IMG/VR virus record: IMGVR_UViG_3300024520_000129
Location: 1-46,016 of that record
DNA from: a virus
DNA length: 46,016 nucleotides
Direction: 5' to 3' (one strand)
In this document: positions 33,099 to 40,544 of the stretch, piece by piece
Position numbering within the stretch: the first letter of the stretch is position 1
Layout: the number at the start of each line of letters is the position of its first letter
Notes under the pieces: model-generated
Databases searched by the model: none
Told to the model about the DNA's origin: nothing
The model's input: only the letters and a program-made list of their open reading frames with translations
Position numbers and translations under genes: made by a program

Positions 33099-33549
33099 CT
33101 TCGTCCTGTTCTCGTTCCTCAAGCAGTTGCCTGAGCATGAGTATCTCCCAACCCATCACGGGCCTGTCCCTGGCAGCATCATAGTTATCTTTCCACCATG
33201 GAGGTAAGGCGTCGAGCGCACGAAGACGGTCAGCTATGCTGTTGATCAGCAGCATGACTGCTGCCTCTGCTGTTCTGATGAGGTCATGCGCAGTGATAGG
33301 TACATCCTTCCCCTCCTCCTCAGCGTCGGATGGTGCGTCAAGGAACGCTGCGAGGATGTTGTCAGGTGGATTGTCACCGTTACCTTCGGCACTGATCTCG
33401 GACATGATGTGAGCACGGTTCAACTGGTCACCTACTACACCCATCATAGTCCACAGTGCGTACATGTTAGCGAGGTACTCGGGGACAACCCACGAGTTGT
33501 CCTCGTCGCCTTCGAAGAACTCACTGAAGTCGAAGGGGGACTCAGCCAT
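33082..33549 (-). CDS. Acidic helical hypothetical protein
   Basis: This 155-residue protein is strongly acidic and helical (FDFSEFFEGDEDNSW, NILAAFLDAPSDAEEEGKD, LIRTAEAAVMLLINSIADRLRAL). No family is recognised. It starts at ATG 33549 inside the end of the upstream gene. It sits between the replication helicase and primase genes, so a replication accessory role is plausible. Confidence 0.6.
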   Translation of the reverse strand: MAESPFDFSEFFEGDEDNSWVVPEYLANMYALWTMMGVVGDQLNRAHIMSEISAEGNGDNPPDNILAAFLDAPSDAEEEGKDVPITAHDLIRTAEAAVMLLINSIADRLRALDALPPWWKDNYDAARDRPVMGWEILMLRQLLEEREQDEDGTEG

Positions 33550-33772
33550 TGAGTATCTCGTTCAGTGCGTCACGCACACCAGCGATGTAGGCCTCGTGGT
33601 CTTCATGCTCCCACCACTGTTCGACGGGGGTCTCGCTGTCGGATGACAGCTTGCGATAGCTACGCTTGCGCAGCCTATCATACAGCTTACGAGCATCGTC
33701 ACGTTGGCTCGATGCCCTCGTCCAGATAGACTGCTCGGGCATGATCTCTCTCTTGCCACTCGTTATGTTCAT
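33542..33772 (-). CDS. Small helical hypothetical protein (76 aa)
   Basis: The helical, charged sequence (SQRDDARKLYDRLRKRSYRKLSSD, HEAYIAGVRDALNEIL) is reminiscent of small phage proteins with an 'AYxAGVRDALxE' end. Its ATG overlaps the stop of the 27-aa basic peptide (ATGA). Function unknown. Confidence 0.6.
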   Translation of the reverse strand: MNITSGKREIMPEQSIWTRASSQRDDARKLYDRLRKRSYRKLSSDSETPVEQWWEHEDHEAYIAGVRDALNEILNG

Positions 33773-33852
33773 CTGCGTTTCCTTCTCTTGCTCTTGACTG
33801 CAGGCCTACGGCCTGTCCGTTGCGTAACTGTCCTGCGTCTAGGTCGTGGCAT
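33769..33852 (-). CDS. 27-aa Arg/Lys-rich peptide
   Basis: The frame runs from ATG 33852 to TGA 33769-33771. Fourteen of its 27 residues are Arg or Lys (MPRPRRRTVTQRTGRRP...). It is joined to the helicase stop by TAATG and to the next gene by ATGA, which argues that it is translated. It resembles in style the start of the 80-aa basic virion protein (21432). It may bind nucleic acid, or serve mainly to carry ribosomes across the junction. Confidence 0.5.
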   Translation of the reverse strand: MPRPRRRTVTQRTGRRPAVKSKRRKRR

Positions 33853-34667
33853 TATCGTGATAGTCCTAACAAGCTCCCCGTTGTTGGTACCCAGGTCAGT
33901 GGAACTTGTAACTGACCACCTGGTTTGGCTGGGCCATCCTGTTGCTTCAACACCTGCAAGTACATGCGAGTTGTCTCCTCGTTATGGTACACTCCCCACA
34001 CGTGGCGAGCTTCACGCTCACCACCATGCAGCAGGTCTGTCATTGTGATCTTGTGGGTACCGTCACCCTTCTCCCCATTCTTGAGCACGTGGTGCAAGGC
34101 TACGATCGCTACACCCCTACGGTTAGCGATCTCCTTGAGTGCAGTCAGGACAATGGCGTAGAACCCTGTGTCCTGATGGTGCATGGTCTTGTTCCCATCG
34201 TGCACGATCATGTCGATCAGGTTGTCGATGATCACAAGGGGAGGTGGCTCACCTAACCACTCGGTTAGGGCCACGATCATACGGTCGATGTCACCTGGTG
34301 CCTGTCGCCCATGCTCAACGATCAGTTCAGGGTTACGCTTCTTGCGTACCCCTTCGATGATCCCCTTCTCTTGTGCTCCACCCTTACGCAGTGCCTTACG
34401 TACCTGGTTGATGGGCTGGTTCAGGTGCAGTGCTGCCATACGTTGGAACACTGAGGCTGGGCTGTCCTGTGTGCAGTACAGTGTGGGCACCTCGCTCTGT
34501 ACTGCGAGGGCTATCGCTACTGTGCTCTTACCTGACCCTGGTGCGCCACCCATGATGGCTAGCTCCCGTGTGCTCAAGGTCACTAGTTGATTGATTGATT
34601 CCCACGGGAAGGGAATGCGTGTGCCTATTGCTACGTTGGTTTCCAACGCCCTGTCTATGCTTTGCAT
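33852..34667 (-). CDS. RecA/DnaB-type replicative helicase ATPase
   Basis: This 271-residue protein from ATG 34667 has GGAGGT just upstream. It has Walker A GAPGSGKST (41-49), Walker B LVIIDN (Asp148) and a later motif 'RRGVAIVALHHVLKNGEKGDG', as in DnaB/KaiC-type helicases. It is compact, lacking an N-terminal primase-binding domain. With the split primase it would form the helicase-primase of the replication fork. It is the first gene after a 150-base gap with a terminator-like hairpin. Confidence 0.82.
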   Translation of the reverse strand: MQSIDRALETNVAIGTRIPFPWESINQLVTLSTRELAIMGGAPGSGKSTVAIALAVQSEVPTLYCTQDSPASVFQRMAALHLNQPINQVRKALRKGGAQEKGIIEGVRKKRNPELIVEHGRQAPGDIDRMIVALTEWLGEPPPLVIIDNLIDMIVHDGNKTMHHQDTGFYAIVLTALKEIANRRGVAIVALHHVLKNGEKGDGTHKITMTDLLHGGEREARHVWGVYHNEETTRMYLQVLKQQDGPAKPGGQLQVPLTWVPTTGSLLGLSR

Positions 34668-34777
34668 TGTACCTCCGTTCACCCCTCGCCCTGTCGGTTC
34701 CTATCCCGACCTCGTCCCTACTGTTTTAACCATGGTGGCTGCTCGGACCTGAGCTAAGGAAGAGGGGTGAACGCAAG

Positions 34778-34794
34778 GCCCCCTCTTCGGGGGC
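34778..34794 (-). terminator. Terminator-like hairpin between the 34819 and helicase genes
   Basis: The perfect stem GCCCCC / GGGGGC with a five-base loop lies about 25 bases after the 34819 gene stop. The following tract is not T-rich, so it may only attenuate, giving more transcript of the upstream gene than of the helicase operon. Confidence 0.4.
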
Positions 34795-34818
34795 GCTGCG
34801 CTACTTACACTTTCCTTT

Positions 34819-35241
34819 CTACTTGTCTGCCAGGGCAATCAGCTTCTCGATGGTATCGGAAGCTGACTTCTTGTCGAGCGTGCCGAAGTCACCATCGAAC
34901 ACGTCCGAGGCGCCAACCTTCTCGTCGAGCAAACGCTCGATGAGACCCTTCTGAGCACCAGTCACGCCAGTGTCGGTCGAGCCTCCACCTTTGCCACCCT
35001 TCCAGTTCGGGTTGCCACCACCACCACGCTTACGTGCTGGGTAGTCCGAAGCAACCTGAGCGAGGAAGCTCAGCCTGTTAAGTGCGAACGCCTGACCTAA
35101 GGCGTTGACAACAGCAGCAGCACCAGCTACTGCCTCGTCACTCCCGTCGAACTCGGTCGTAACCGAGGCGACGAAGCTCTCTGCCTGAGCGAACGATCCG
35201 TTCACTGCGATCTGCGCATCGACACTATCCAATTCAGCCAT
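34819..35241 (-). CDS. Replication-region protein with Gly/Lys linker (possible ssDNA-binding)
   Basis: This 140-residue protein starts at ATG 35241 (MAELDSVDAQIAVNG) with AAAGGAA upstream. An Ala-rich helical domain (about 15-75) is followed by a Lys/Arg/Gly linker (ARKRGGGGNPNWKGGKGGG). A C-terminal unit, 'GAQKGLIERLLDEKVG...LDKKSASDTIEKLIAL', resembles the DUF3072-type tail found on phage recombination and ssDNA proteins. It lies between a Cas4/RecB-like nuclease and the helicase, followed by a likely attenuator, so high expression is plausible. An ssDNA-binding role is inference. Confidence 0.6.
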   Translation of the reverse strand: MAELDSVDAQIAVNGSFAQAESFVASVTTEFDGSDEAVAGAAAVVNALGQAFALNRLSFLAQVASDYPARKRGGGGNPNWKGGKGGGSTDTGVTGAQKGLIERLLDEKVGASDVFDGDFGTLDKKSASDTIEKLIALADK

Positions 35242-35272
35242 AACTATTCCTTTCGTTTGGCTTGACCCCACC

Positions 35273-35278
35273 ATTATA
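35273..35278 (-). promoter_or_regulatory. Possible -10 box (TATAAT)
   Basis: A perfect TATAAT lies about 30 bases upstream of ATG 35241, at the nuclease stop codon. No convincing -35 box is visible, so this is a weak call. Confidence 0.25.
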
Positions 35279-36155
35279 GCGTTGGGTCAGCGATCCATTC
35301 ATACCTCGATCGGTTCAGATCAAGGGTTACCTGAGCGACCTCTGCATCTGCAGAGTCCACCTTCCATATGGGACACACGCTGCGTCCCACACACCAGTCA
35401 CACTTCCACGAGGGGATGGCCACGATCGGCTCATCCTTCTTCGTACGCTGCGAGGAGGCGATCATCCACTCCACCTCGTTCGGTGCGTACTCGTCTACCT
35501 GCTGCACCTTGCGATGCTCTAGGTGGTAGAAGTATCCCCATCCTCTGTCCTTGCATGCGCAGAAGCGCTCACCCATACCCTCCAACCCATACCTGTACGT
35601 CTGGAGTTGGAGTGGGTCACTGCGCCTGGTCCTGCCTGTCTTCCAGTCCACGACGATGGTACCCTTGCACCTATTGCACATGAACAGTGCGTCAGCCTGA
35701 GTCTTGATACCTGCCACCCCTTCGGGTGTCTGGTCTGGACGGAGGGTGATGAAGGTCTCCATACGTGGGGGCCACACGACCCACGGTATGATGCGTGCGT
35801 TCTTGTCAGCGATCACGCCCATCTGCCAGTCATGGTAGAAGTTACTGATCAAGCGCTTGCTGATCTCTTCCAACTCTTCCTTCGGACGGTTGGGTGACCA
35901 GAGCATAGGCTTGATGTTCTCGTACTCTGCGATGCGTGAGGCTACGTTCTTCCATGCACGGTTACGTGCACGCCTAAGGGTGAGGTTCTCTTCGATCACC
36001 TCCTCGATCGTGGTATGCAACGCAGTACCTAGCTCGAACCACGAAGCTGTGTTCTCCTCGATACCTTGGTTCGCTATGTGCCACTGCGCAGGGCAGTCAG
36101 CGATGCTGCGATCAGATGATCTTGTGTACAGTGGGATCGGTAACTTCGTGCTCAT
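35274..36155 (-). CDS. Cas4/RecB-like PD-(D/E)XK exonuclease with Fe-S cluster
   Basis: This 293-residue protein has nuclease residues His47 (GTALHTTIEE), Asp155 (KTQADALF) and Asp170-x-Lys172 (VVDWKTG), followed by 'QLQTYRYGL' (QxxxY). Four cysteines, Cys21 and Cys252/255/261 (KCDWCVGRSVCPIW), are placed as the 4Fe-4S cluster of Cas4/AddB-type nucleases. It probably processes DNA ends in phage recombination or replication. AAAGGA precedes ATG 36155. Confidence 0.85.
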   Translation of the reverse strand: MSTKLPIPLYTRSSDRSIADCPAQWHIANQGIEENTASWFELGTALHTTIEEVIEENLTLRRARNRAWKNVASRIAEYENIKPMLWSPNRPKEELEEISKRLISNFYHDWQMGVIADKNARIIPWVVWPPRMETFITLRPDQTPEGVAGIKTQADALFMCNRCKGTIVVDWKTGRTRRSDPLQLQTYRYGLEGMGERFCACKDRGWGYFYHLEHRKVQQVDEYAPNEVEWMIASSQRTKKDEPIVAIPSWKCDWCVGRSVCPIWKVDSADAEVAQVTLDLNRSRYEWIADPTL

Positions 36156-36399
36156 CAGCTATCCTTTCTATCTTGGCTGCCTCTGCCTCGTACCATGGCT
36201 GGTCACTCAGATCCACAGGTAGGGGCACCCCTTCGGGTAGCCCACCGTAGTAGCGCTGGTAGTTGCCGACCATAGCGTACATGTACTCGTAGCACTTGAA
36301 GCTGCATGTCTCGCCTGCCTCTGCCACTGGCAGGTCACAACCTGCGCACCTAGCTATTGGACCACCGTCATAGTGCATCCAGCCTTCATGTTTGCTCAC
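36112..36399 (-). CDS. Small zinc-finger protein
   Basis: This 95-residue protein starts at GTG 36399. It has Cys-x2-Cys (RCAGCDLPV) and Cys-x3-Cys (TCSFKCYEY), likely one zinc site, then an acidic helix (DQPWYEAEAAKIERIADEHE). It overlaps both neighbours. Function unknown; a DNA or protein adaptor is possible. Confidence 0.6.
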   Translation of the reverse strand: MSKHEGWMHYDGGPIARCAGCDLPVAEAGETCSFKCYEYMYAMVGNYQRYYGGLPEGVPLPVDLSDQPWYEAEAAKIERIADEHEVTDPTVHKII

Positions 36400-36667
36400 C
36401 TTCCTGCCTCTCTTTCTCTCTCGTATCGGAGGGCCTGACCCACCAATGCTCTTGAACTTTCAAGCATTGTAGCAGGTCACCCTCTGGTTCACTAGCCCAA
36501 CACCTGTGACGTGTGATCCCATTCTTACAGATGGGACACCGTGCCTTCACGGACACGGGGTCCATACCTGGACGTTCGATCGGACTACTCACTACCTTCA
36601 CCCCCTCCCAATCGTCGTCGTCGGTACGGAGGTGATCGACGAGCCAATGCCAGGCTCGACGCCACAC
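36386..36667 (-). CDS. Small zinc-ribbon protein
   Basis: This 93-residue protein starts at GTG 36667, overlapping the TAG of the sigma-like gene by one base (TAGTG). Cys-x2-Cys (ARCPICKNG) and two later cysteines (HRCWA, LQCLK) suggest a zinc ribbon. Direct coupling to the sigma-like gene hints at a partner or regulator. Confidence 0.55.
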   Translation of the reverse strand: MWRRAWHWLVDHLRTDDDDWEGVKVVSSPIERPGMDPVSVKARCPICKNGITRHRCWASEPEGDLLQCLKVQEHWWVRPSDTREKERQEGEQT

Positions 36668-37230
36668 TACATGCCTTCACTTATCATAGTATCCAGTGTA
36701 AACAAGTCTTCCTGTGTTTCCTTATCTAAGTCATCCCAGATGATAGTGTCCGACATCCACTGTAAGTAGAGGGCACGGACCCGAGGCTCAACCGATGCGA
36801 GCATGTTGTCCACCCACTCAGCTACTGCACTGTCCTCAACCCACGCATACCCATCCTCGATGACACCATACCTATCAAGCACACTCTCACCTACGTCATC
36901 GTCCTGTTGTAAGGGCTGGTTTGCGAGTAACTCGGGAGTCCCCTTGCCTTTGATGTGTTTCCATGGTGGTCTGATCTGGTAGTCCATGCGCTGATACTCT
37001 TGGATATACTTTCTTACACGCCACTTAGCGTAGCCAATGAACGTGGTGGTGGGGTGGGCCACAGGATCATAGCGTACTGCTGCGTCAACGAGTGCGAGAT
37101 ACCCTTGTTGCACCAGGTCAGCTTGCAGTTCCTTGTTCCCTTGCTGCCACTCACGAGCGACAAGCGCTCGCACATAGGGCATGTGATCGGTGACGAGACG
37201 CTGCTGCGCATCAGTCAGTTTGCCTGTCAT
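36667..37230 (-). CDS. Sigma-70-like factor A
   Basis: This 187-residue protein has a textbook sigma region 2 (about 12-80): 'HMPYVRALVAREW', 'DLVQQGYLALVDAAVRYDP' and 'TTFIGYAKWRVRKYIQEYQ'. These correspond to core-RNA-polymerase binding and -10 recognition. The C-terminal part is acidic and helical and lacks a clear region 4 helix-turn-helix, so -35 recognition may be absent. It would redirect host RNA polymerase to phage promoters, possibly the GGGTACTTCT motif. Confidence 0.75.
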   Translation of the reverse strand: MTGKLTDAQQRLVTDHMPYVRALVAREWQQGNKELQADLVQQGYLALVDAAVRYDPVAHPTTTFIGYAKWRVRKYIQEYQRMDYQIRPPWKHIKGKGTPELLANQPLQQDDDVGESVLDRYGVIEDGYAWVEDSAVAEWVDNMLASVEPRVRALYLQWMSDTIIWDDLDKETQEDLFTLDTMISEGM

Positions 37231-37594
37231 CGTATGCTCTCTGAGTTTGGGTGAAGTGGAACAGCGTGAAGCAATGCCACGCTGCGTGCATCAGGTGTGA
37301 TTCACCTGACTCGGGATCAATGTCCTCACCCTGCCAGAAGGACCAGAGGTGACGCATCAGTGCACTGTATGACAGTGACCAGTCGTACCCCTTACGGTAG
37401 TTGCCTCGTTCGTACTTGTCTGCGCCCATGGCGTACACTCTAGCGAGCGCACGTATGGCTTCGGTTGGGATATCATCGTACTGTTCAGGCTTGGTGCCCT
37501 TCTCTCCCCCTGTGGGGGAGGTGGTGCGAATTTCGTGCGAGATGCTCCCGATGAACTCGTCCATGATTGCATCTTGAAATGGGAGCTTAGCCAT
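37211..37594 (-). CDS. dATP/dGTP pyrophosphohydrolase-like protein (DUF5664 type)
   Basis: The 127-residue sequence 'DDIPTEAIRALARVYAMGADKYERGNYRKGYDWSLSYSALMRHLWSFWQGEDIDPESGESHLMHAAWHCFTL' matches the phage family annotated as dATP/dGTP diphosphohydrolase N-terminal (PF18909/DUF5664). Members are thought to trim nucleotide pools. No PurZ-type gene for modified adenine is seen here. It overlaps the sigma-like gene. Confidence 0.7.
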   Translation of the reverse strand: MAKLPFQDAIMDEFIGSISHEIRTTSPTGGEKGTKPEQYDDIPTEAIRALARVYAMGADKYERGNYRKGYDWSLSYSALMRHLWSFWQGEDIDPESGESHLMHAAWHCFTLFHFTQTQRAYDDRQTD

Positions 37595-38165
37595 GGTCGG
37601 TCATCCCTTCCACCTGCTCAACGAACGTGCTCCACTCAGTGATACGACCGAGGTCGGTGTCACCCTGATTGTGGGGCGCATCGAACAGGTACGCTGCTAT
37701 CCCTGCCTCTTGCATCTGACGTACGTACTCGGGACTGTCATCCAACCCGAAGCTCGCACCCATGATGCCCTTGTTCCCCGTGAACAAGAGGCCACGGTAA
37801 GGTATCGCTGCCTCACGTAACCAGTCCACGGTGTTGTCAATAATTTTTGAGTACAGTCCGAACTTGCTGAGCCTGTTGGTTGCGAGTGTGATGTGGAACT
37901 CCATGTCACTGAGTTGCCAGAGGGCGTCACGTGCGCCCTCGATGATGGGACCTTGACGATAGATCACATCATCCTCAATACCCATGCGCCACAGCCTATC
38001 GAACTGACCCTTCGGGATATCCCAGTCCTCCCAGACTTCCCACGACTGGTAGTCTGCGATGTCTACGTCTACCCCTTGGTAGTGCAGGTACCCAGCGACT
38101 GTGGCTATCCAGTCATACACTGTGTTGTCGAGATCAACTATGATCTCGGGTCTTCCGTTGATCAC
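37587..38165 (-). CDS. HAD-family 5'-nucleotidase-like phosphatase
   Basis: GTG 38165 gives 192 residues; it overlaps the upstream stop (GTGA) and has GGAGG four bases upstream. Motif I is DLDNT (Asp11, Asp13, Thr15). 'LATNR' and 'FTGNKGIMGASFGLDDSPE' supply the later HAD motifs. It resembles phage deoxyribonucleotidases of the NT5C type, which dephosphorylate nucleotides, and it sits beside another nucleotide-pool gene. Confidence 0.78.
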   Translation of the reverse strand: MINGRPEIIVDLDNTVYDWIATVAGYLHYQGVDVDIADYQSWEVWEDWDIPKGQFDRLWRMGIEDDVIYRQGPIIEGARDALWQLSDMEFHITLATNRLSKFGLYSKIIDNTVDWLREAAIPYRGLLFTGNKGIMGASFGLDDSPEYVRQMQEAGIAAYLFDAPHNQGDTDLGRITEWSTFVEQVEGMTDHG

Positions 38166-38482
38166 CAATCCTCCATCTCTAGGGCATCGTCGAGCCTGAA
38201 CACGACGAGCCAACGGTTACGGTCCTCACGCATGACGAGGGCATCAGCACCCTCCTCAATTGCTTGGTCCATGTGCTTGTACAAGGTACGCATGCCCTTC
38301 TCGAAGCGCTTGACTTCGAGAGTACGGGCTAGAAACTTAAGCCTCTTGTACTTGCGCACCACATCGACGCCCCTCTTACGAGGGCGTGACACCTTGATCC
38401 CATTGACCAAGCGTGCCACCTCATACTCACCTTGCTTGCCTCGGCGCTGTGACTTAGCGCCCAAGGTAACTGGTCTCGTCAC
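38162..38482 (-). CDS. Hjc-like Holliday-junction resolvase / PD-(D/E)XK nuclease
   Basis: The pattern 'RRGKQGEYEVARLVNG...RKRGVDVVRKYKRLKFLARTLEVKRFEKG...LYKHMDQAIEEGADALVMREDRNRWLVVF' is that of archaeal-type resolvases found in phages (Glu, Asp, Glu-x-Lys). It would cut branched DNA before packaging. GTG 38482 is given; TTG 38464 is an alternative, and neither has a good ribosome site, so translation is probably coupled to the upstream gene. Confidence 0.7.
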   Translation of the reverse strand: MTRPVTLGAKSQRRGKQGEYEVARLVNGIKVSRPRKRGVDVVRKYKRLKFLARTLEVKRFEKGMRTLYKHMDQAIEEGADALVMREDRNRWLVVFRLDDALEMEDW

Positions 38483-38780
38483 CAACAGGACCAGAGTCGT
38501 ACGGTTCAACCGAGTCGTACTCGTCCTTGTCCTCGTACTCCTCGTCGTCTACGTCCTCGACATAGGCATCCACGAGCAAGGAGAAGATGATGTTGATGGC
38601 CTCATCAACTGCATTCTGACGAGCCAGTTGAGACTGGCTCACTAGTGAGCCTCGCCTAGCGCTCGCCTCATTCATCTCTTCGATGACCTCGGCTAAGTCC
38701 TCAAGCGTAGGTGGTACTTCACTAACTACTACCTCTTCGTCAGCCCCCTCTAGGGGCTGACTCTTACTACTAGTAACCAT
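38454..38780 (-). CDS. Acidic hypothetical protein
   Basis: This 108-residue protein has an acidic helical start (PPTLEDLAEVIEEMNEASARR). A hydrophobic helix (AINIIFSLLVDAY) and a strongly acidic tail (VEDVDDEEYEDKDEYD) follow. Such acidic tails can mimic DNA or bind basic host proteins, but this is speculative. AAAGGAAG precedes ATG 38780. Confidence 0.6.
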   Translation of the reverse strand: MVTSSKSQPLEGADEEVVVSEVPPTLEDLAEVIEEMNEASARRGSLVSQSQLARQNAVDEAINIIFSLLVDAYVEDVDDEEYEDKDEYDSVEPYDSGPVGDETSYLGR

Positions 38781-38807
38781 AGTTACTTCCTTTCTTTCAG
38801 AGCTATG

Positions 38808-39491
38808 TTAGTACGGTCTTTCAATATCGTTCATCTCCACTGTCACCAAGTCCCTGATCGCCTTGATCCTGGCGAACACGGTAACGGTGGAGACACCCCA
38901 ATACTTGGCTAGCCTGGGTCCAGCACCACGCTCAGCACCCACGTGCAACCAGTCCCTCACCCACTGAGCCATCGGCTCATCGAGGCGACTGATCACCTCA
39001 TCCAGTGCCTGTGTCAGAGCGAGGCGATGGACTACCTCGCCATAGCTATCAGTCGGGTCAGGTATGACATCCTCCACGTGACGCACCTTGTTTCCCGACC
39101 CACGTAGTGGTCGGGACAGTGAGTCAACGAAGGGCATGTCTGACACTGGACGTTGGGCTGTCACCACACTGAAGGGTGCGCTGATACCAACCCACCCTAG
39201 CGTACGGTCCACGTCCTTCTGCATCATGGCACGCATCCAGTGATGAGTGAATGTCCCGATAGTCCCCTGTTCAGGGTCCCAATCCTTCACCTCGAACGCA
39301 TGCAAGAACCCCACTGCTGCTGCCTGCTCGTAGTCCTTGGTCAGGTGCTGACGACCGAGGAACGCAGCGTGTGCGTTCACTGCCTCGATCAGCCTGCCTT
39401 GGTTAGCTTCGAGCATGACAGCAGGGCTGCGTGTCTCTTGCCACAAGCGCACGTTCTCCTCGTGCGCAGCCACATCTCTACTCTTGACCAT
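38808..39491 (-). CDS. Sigma-70-like factor B
   Basis: ATG 39491 gives 227 residues. Region 2 lies at about 36-95 ('DYEQAAAVGFLHAFEVKDWDPEQGTIGTFTHHWMRAMMQKDV'), with 'ISAPFSV' after it as in many sigma factors. The C-terminal helix-turn-helix (about 191-213, PRLAKYWGVSTVTVFARIKAI) fits region 4. Unlike factor A it keeps both DNA-reading domains. It may direct host RNA polymerase to phage late promoters. Confidence 0.75.
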   Translation of the reverse strand: MVKSRDVAAHEENVRLWQETRSPAVMLEANQGRLIEAVNAHAAFLGRQHLTKDYEQAAAVGFLHAFEVKDWDPEQGTIGTFTHHWMRAMMQKDVDRTLGWVGISAPFSVVTAQRPVSDMPFVDSLSRPLRGSGNKVRHVEDVIPDPTDSYGEVVHRLALTQALDEVISRLDEPMAQWVRDWLHVGAERGAGPRLAKYWGVSTVTVFARIKAIRDLVTVEMNDIERPY

Positions 39492-39714
39492 CAGCCACAT
39501 CCTTCCATGCCTTGGCCTTACTCTCACGTATCAAGGAATCGATCCGACGCACAGCGTCAAGGCGCCTACCATATCGTGACACAAGCATCCCACCCCAGGT
39601 GTTGTAGTGCTCAACGAACGTGCTACTCCATGTATCCTCGATAGCATACATGCGAGTACCCAACCCATTCTCTTGCAACACGACACGCCATCGTGTTTCT
39701 ATGTCGTCTACCAT
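39478..39714 (-). CDS. Small hypothetical protein (78 aa)
   Basis: A mixed helix-strand protein (MVDDIETRWRVVLQENGLGTRMYAIEDTW...) with a charged helical end (RRIDSLIRESKAKAWKDVADG). It overlaps the sigma-like gene downstream by 14 bases and the upstream gene by 7. Function unknown. Confidence 0.6.
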   Translation of the reverse strand: MVDDIETRWRVVLQENGLGTRMYAIEDTWSSTFVEHYNTWGGMLVSRYGRRLDAVRRIDSLIRESKAKAWKDVADGQE

Positions 39715-40067
39715 GAGAAGTCCTTCATCGGGTCACTGCACTCCTTGCTATCAAGGATAAACATGAACGCATGCAACTGCTCAGGTGTTGGCGTTTCACC
39801 ATCAACCTCTTCGAGATGCACTTGTGCATGGTCCTTGATCTGAGCCACGTACCCATCACCATACTCACGGTACCCACCAGTCATGGCTGATGTGGTACCG
39901 AAGTGCCAGATCAGAGGCGCCGTGCGCCGACGAGCGACGATCACCTCATACGTGAACTCACCACCCCACGGTCCACCTGTCCCGACAATCTTTAGGTACG
40001 GGGTACCCTCGTACCTCTCCTTCTTGGACGTAAGGCCCAAGATTTCATACGCTTCCTTCATGTTCAT
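39708..40067 (-). CDS. Hypothetical protein (119 aa)
   Basis: This protein starts at ATG 40067 (MNMKEAYEILGLTSKKERYEG) inside the end of the upstream gene. A short N-terminal helix resembling 'EAYEILGL' units is followed by a beta-type domain (YLKIVGTGGPWGGEFTYEVIVARRR, DGYVAQIKDHAQVHLEEVDG). No family is recognised. Confidence 0.6.
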   Translation of the reverse strand: MNMKEAYEILGLTSKKERYEGTPYLKIVGTGGPWGGEFTYEVIVARRRTAPLIWHFGTTSAMTGGYREYGDGYVAQIKDHAQVHLEEVDGETPTPEQLHAFMFILDSKECSDPMKDFSW

Positions 40068-40236
40068 AATCAATCCACTCCCTGTGCTCGAAGCACACTT
40101 GCCAATGCGCACCTATCATCCCAGCCATCGGGACACGGTACGGTTTCGTTTCTATTTCTTTCCGACACACATGGCATATGGTGGCACCCCGTTGGGTGCC
40201 ACGCTTCATGCCCTGTACTATCTTGCCCTTCACCAT
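40045..40236 (-). CDS. Small treble-clef-like zinc protein (63 aa)
   Basis: ATG 40236 is joined to the upstream stop by TAATGG. Cys-x2-Cys (TICHVCRKEIE) and Cys-x2-His (WQVCFEHRE) form a likely zinc site of the kind seen in small phage nuclease-like or adaptor proteins. It has a basic N-terminus. Function unknown. Confidence 0.6.
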   Translation of the reverse strand: MVKGKIVQGMKRGTQRGATICHVCRKEIETKPYRVPMAGMIGAHWQVCFEHREWIDYEHEGSV

Positions 40237-40544
40237 TAGTACCAATCGTCATTCAAGCGTGGGTTACGAACCAACGCCCACTGATCTTCCGTCTTCATGT
40301 CCCCGTCAGTTGTCTCGTACTCAGTACGACACGTGTCCTTCCCACACGCACCAAACTCCTCATCACCACATTGGCACACATCCCAGACCTCGGCTGCGTA
40401 GTAGAAATCATCCTGCTCGTAGTCGTTCTGCTCGTACCAATCATCGGGATCAGGTGGCTCATCGTAGTTGGGCATGTCCCAACCCAATGGCTCACCGTAA
40501 TCGTTGTAATATACCTGCGCTCCTGCTGGTGGGAACATCACCAT
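40236..40544 (-). CDS. Acidic Tyr/Asp-rich protein with Cys cluster
   Basis: This 102-residue protein is very rich in Asp, Glu and Tyr (DEPPDPDDWYEQNDYEQDDFYY). A Cys cluster (DVCQCGDEEFGACGKDTC) may bind zinc. GGAGG precedes ATG 40544 and overlaps the lipoprotein stop. Function unknown; charge mimicry is conceivable. Confidence 0.55.
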   Translation of the reverse strand: MVMFPPAGAQVYYNDYGEPLGWDMPNYDEPPDPDDWYEQNDYEQDDFYYAAEVWDVCQCGDEEFGACGKDTCRTEYETTDGDMKTEDQWALVRNPRLNDDWY

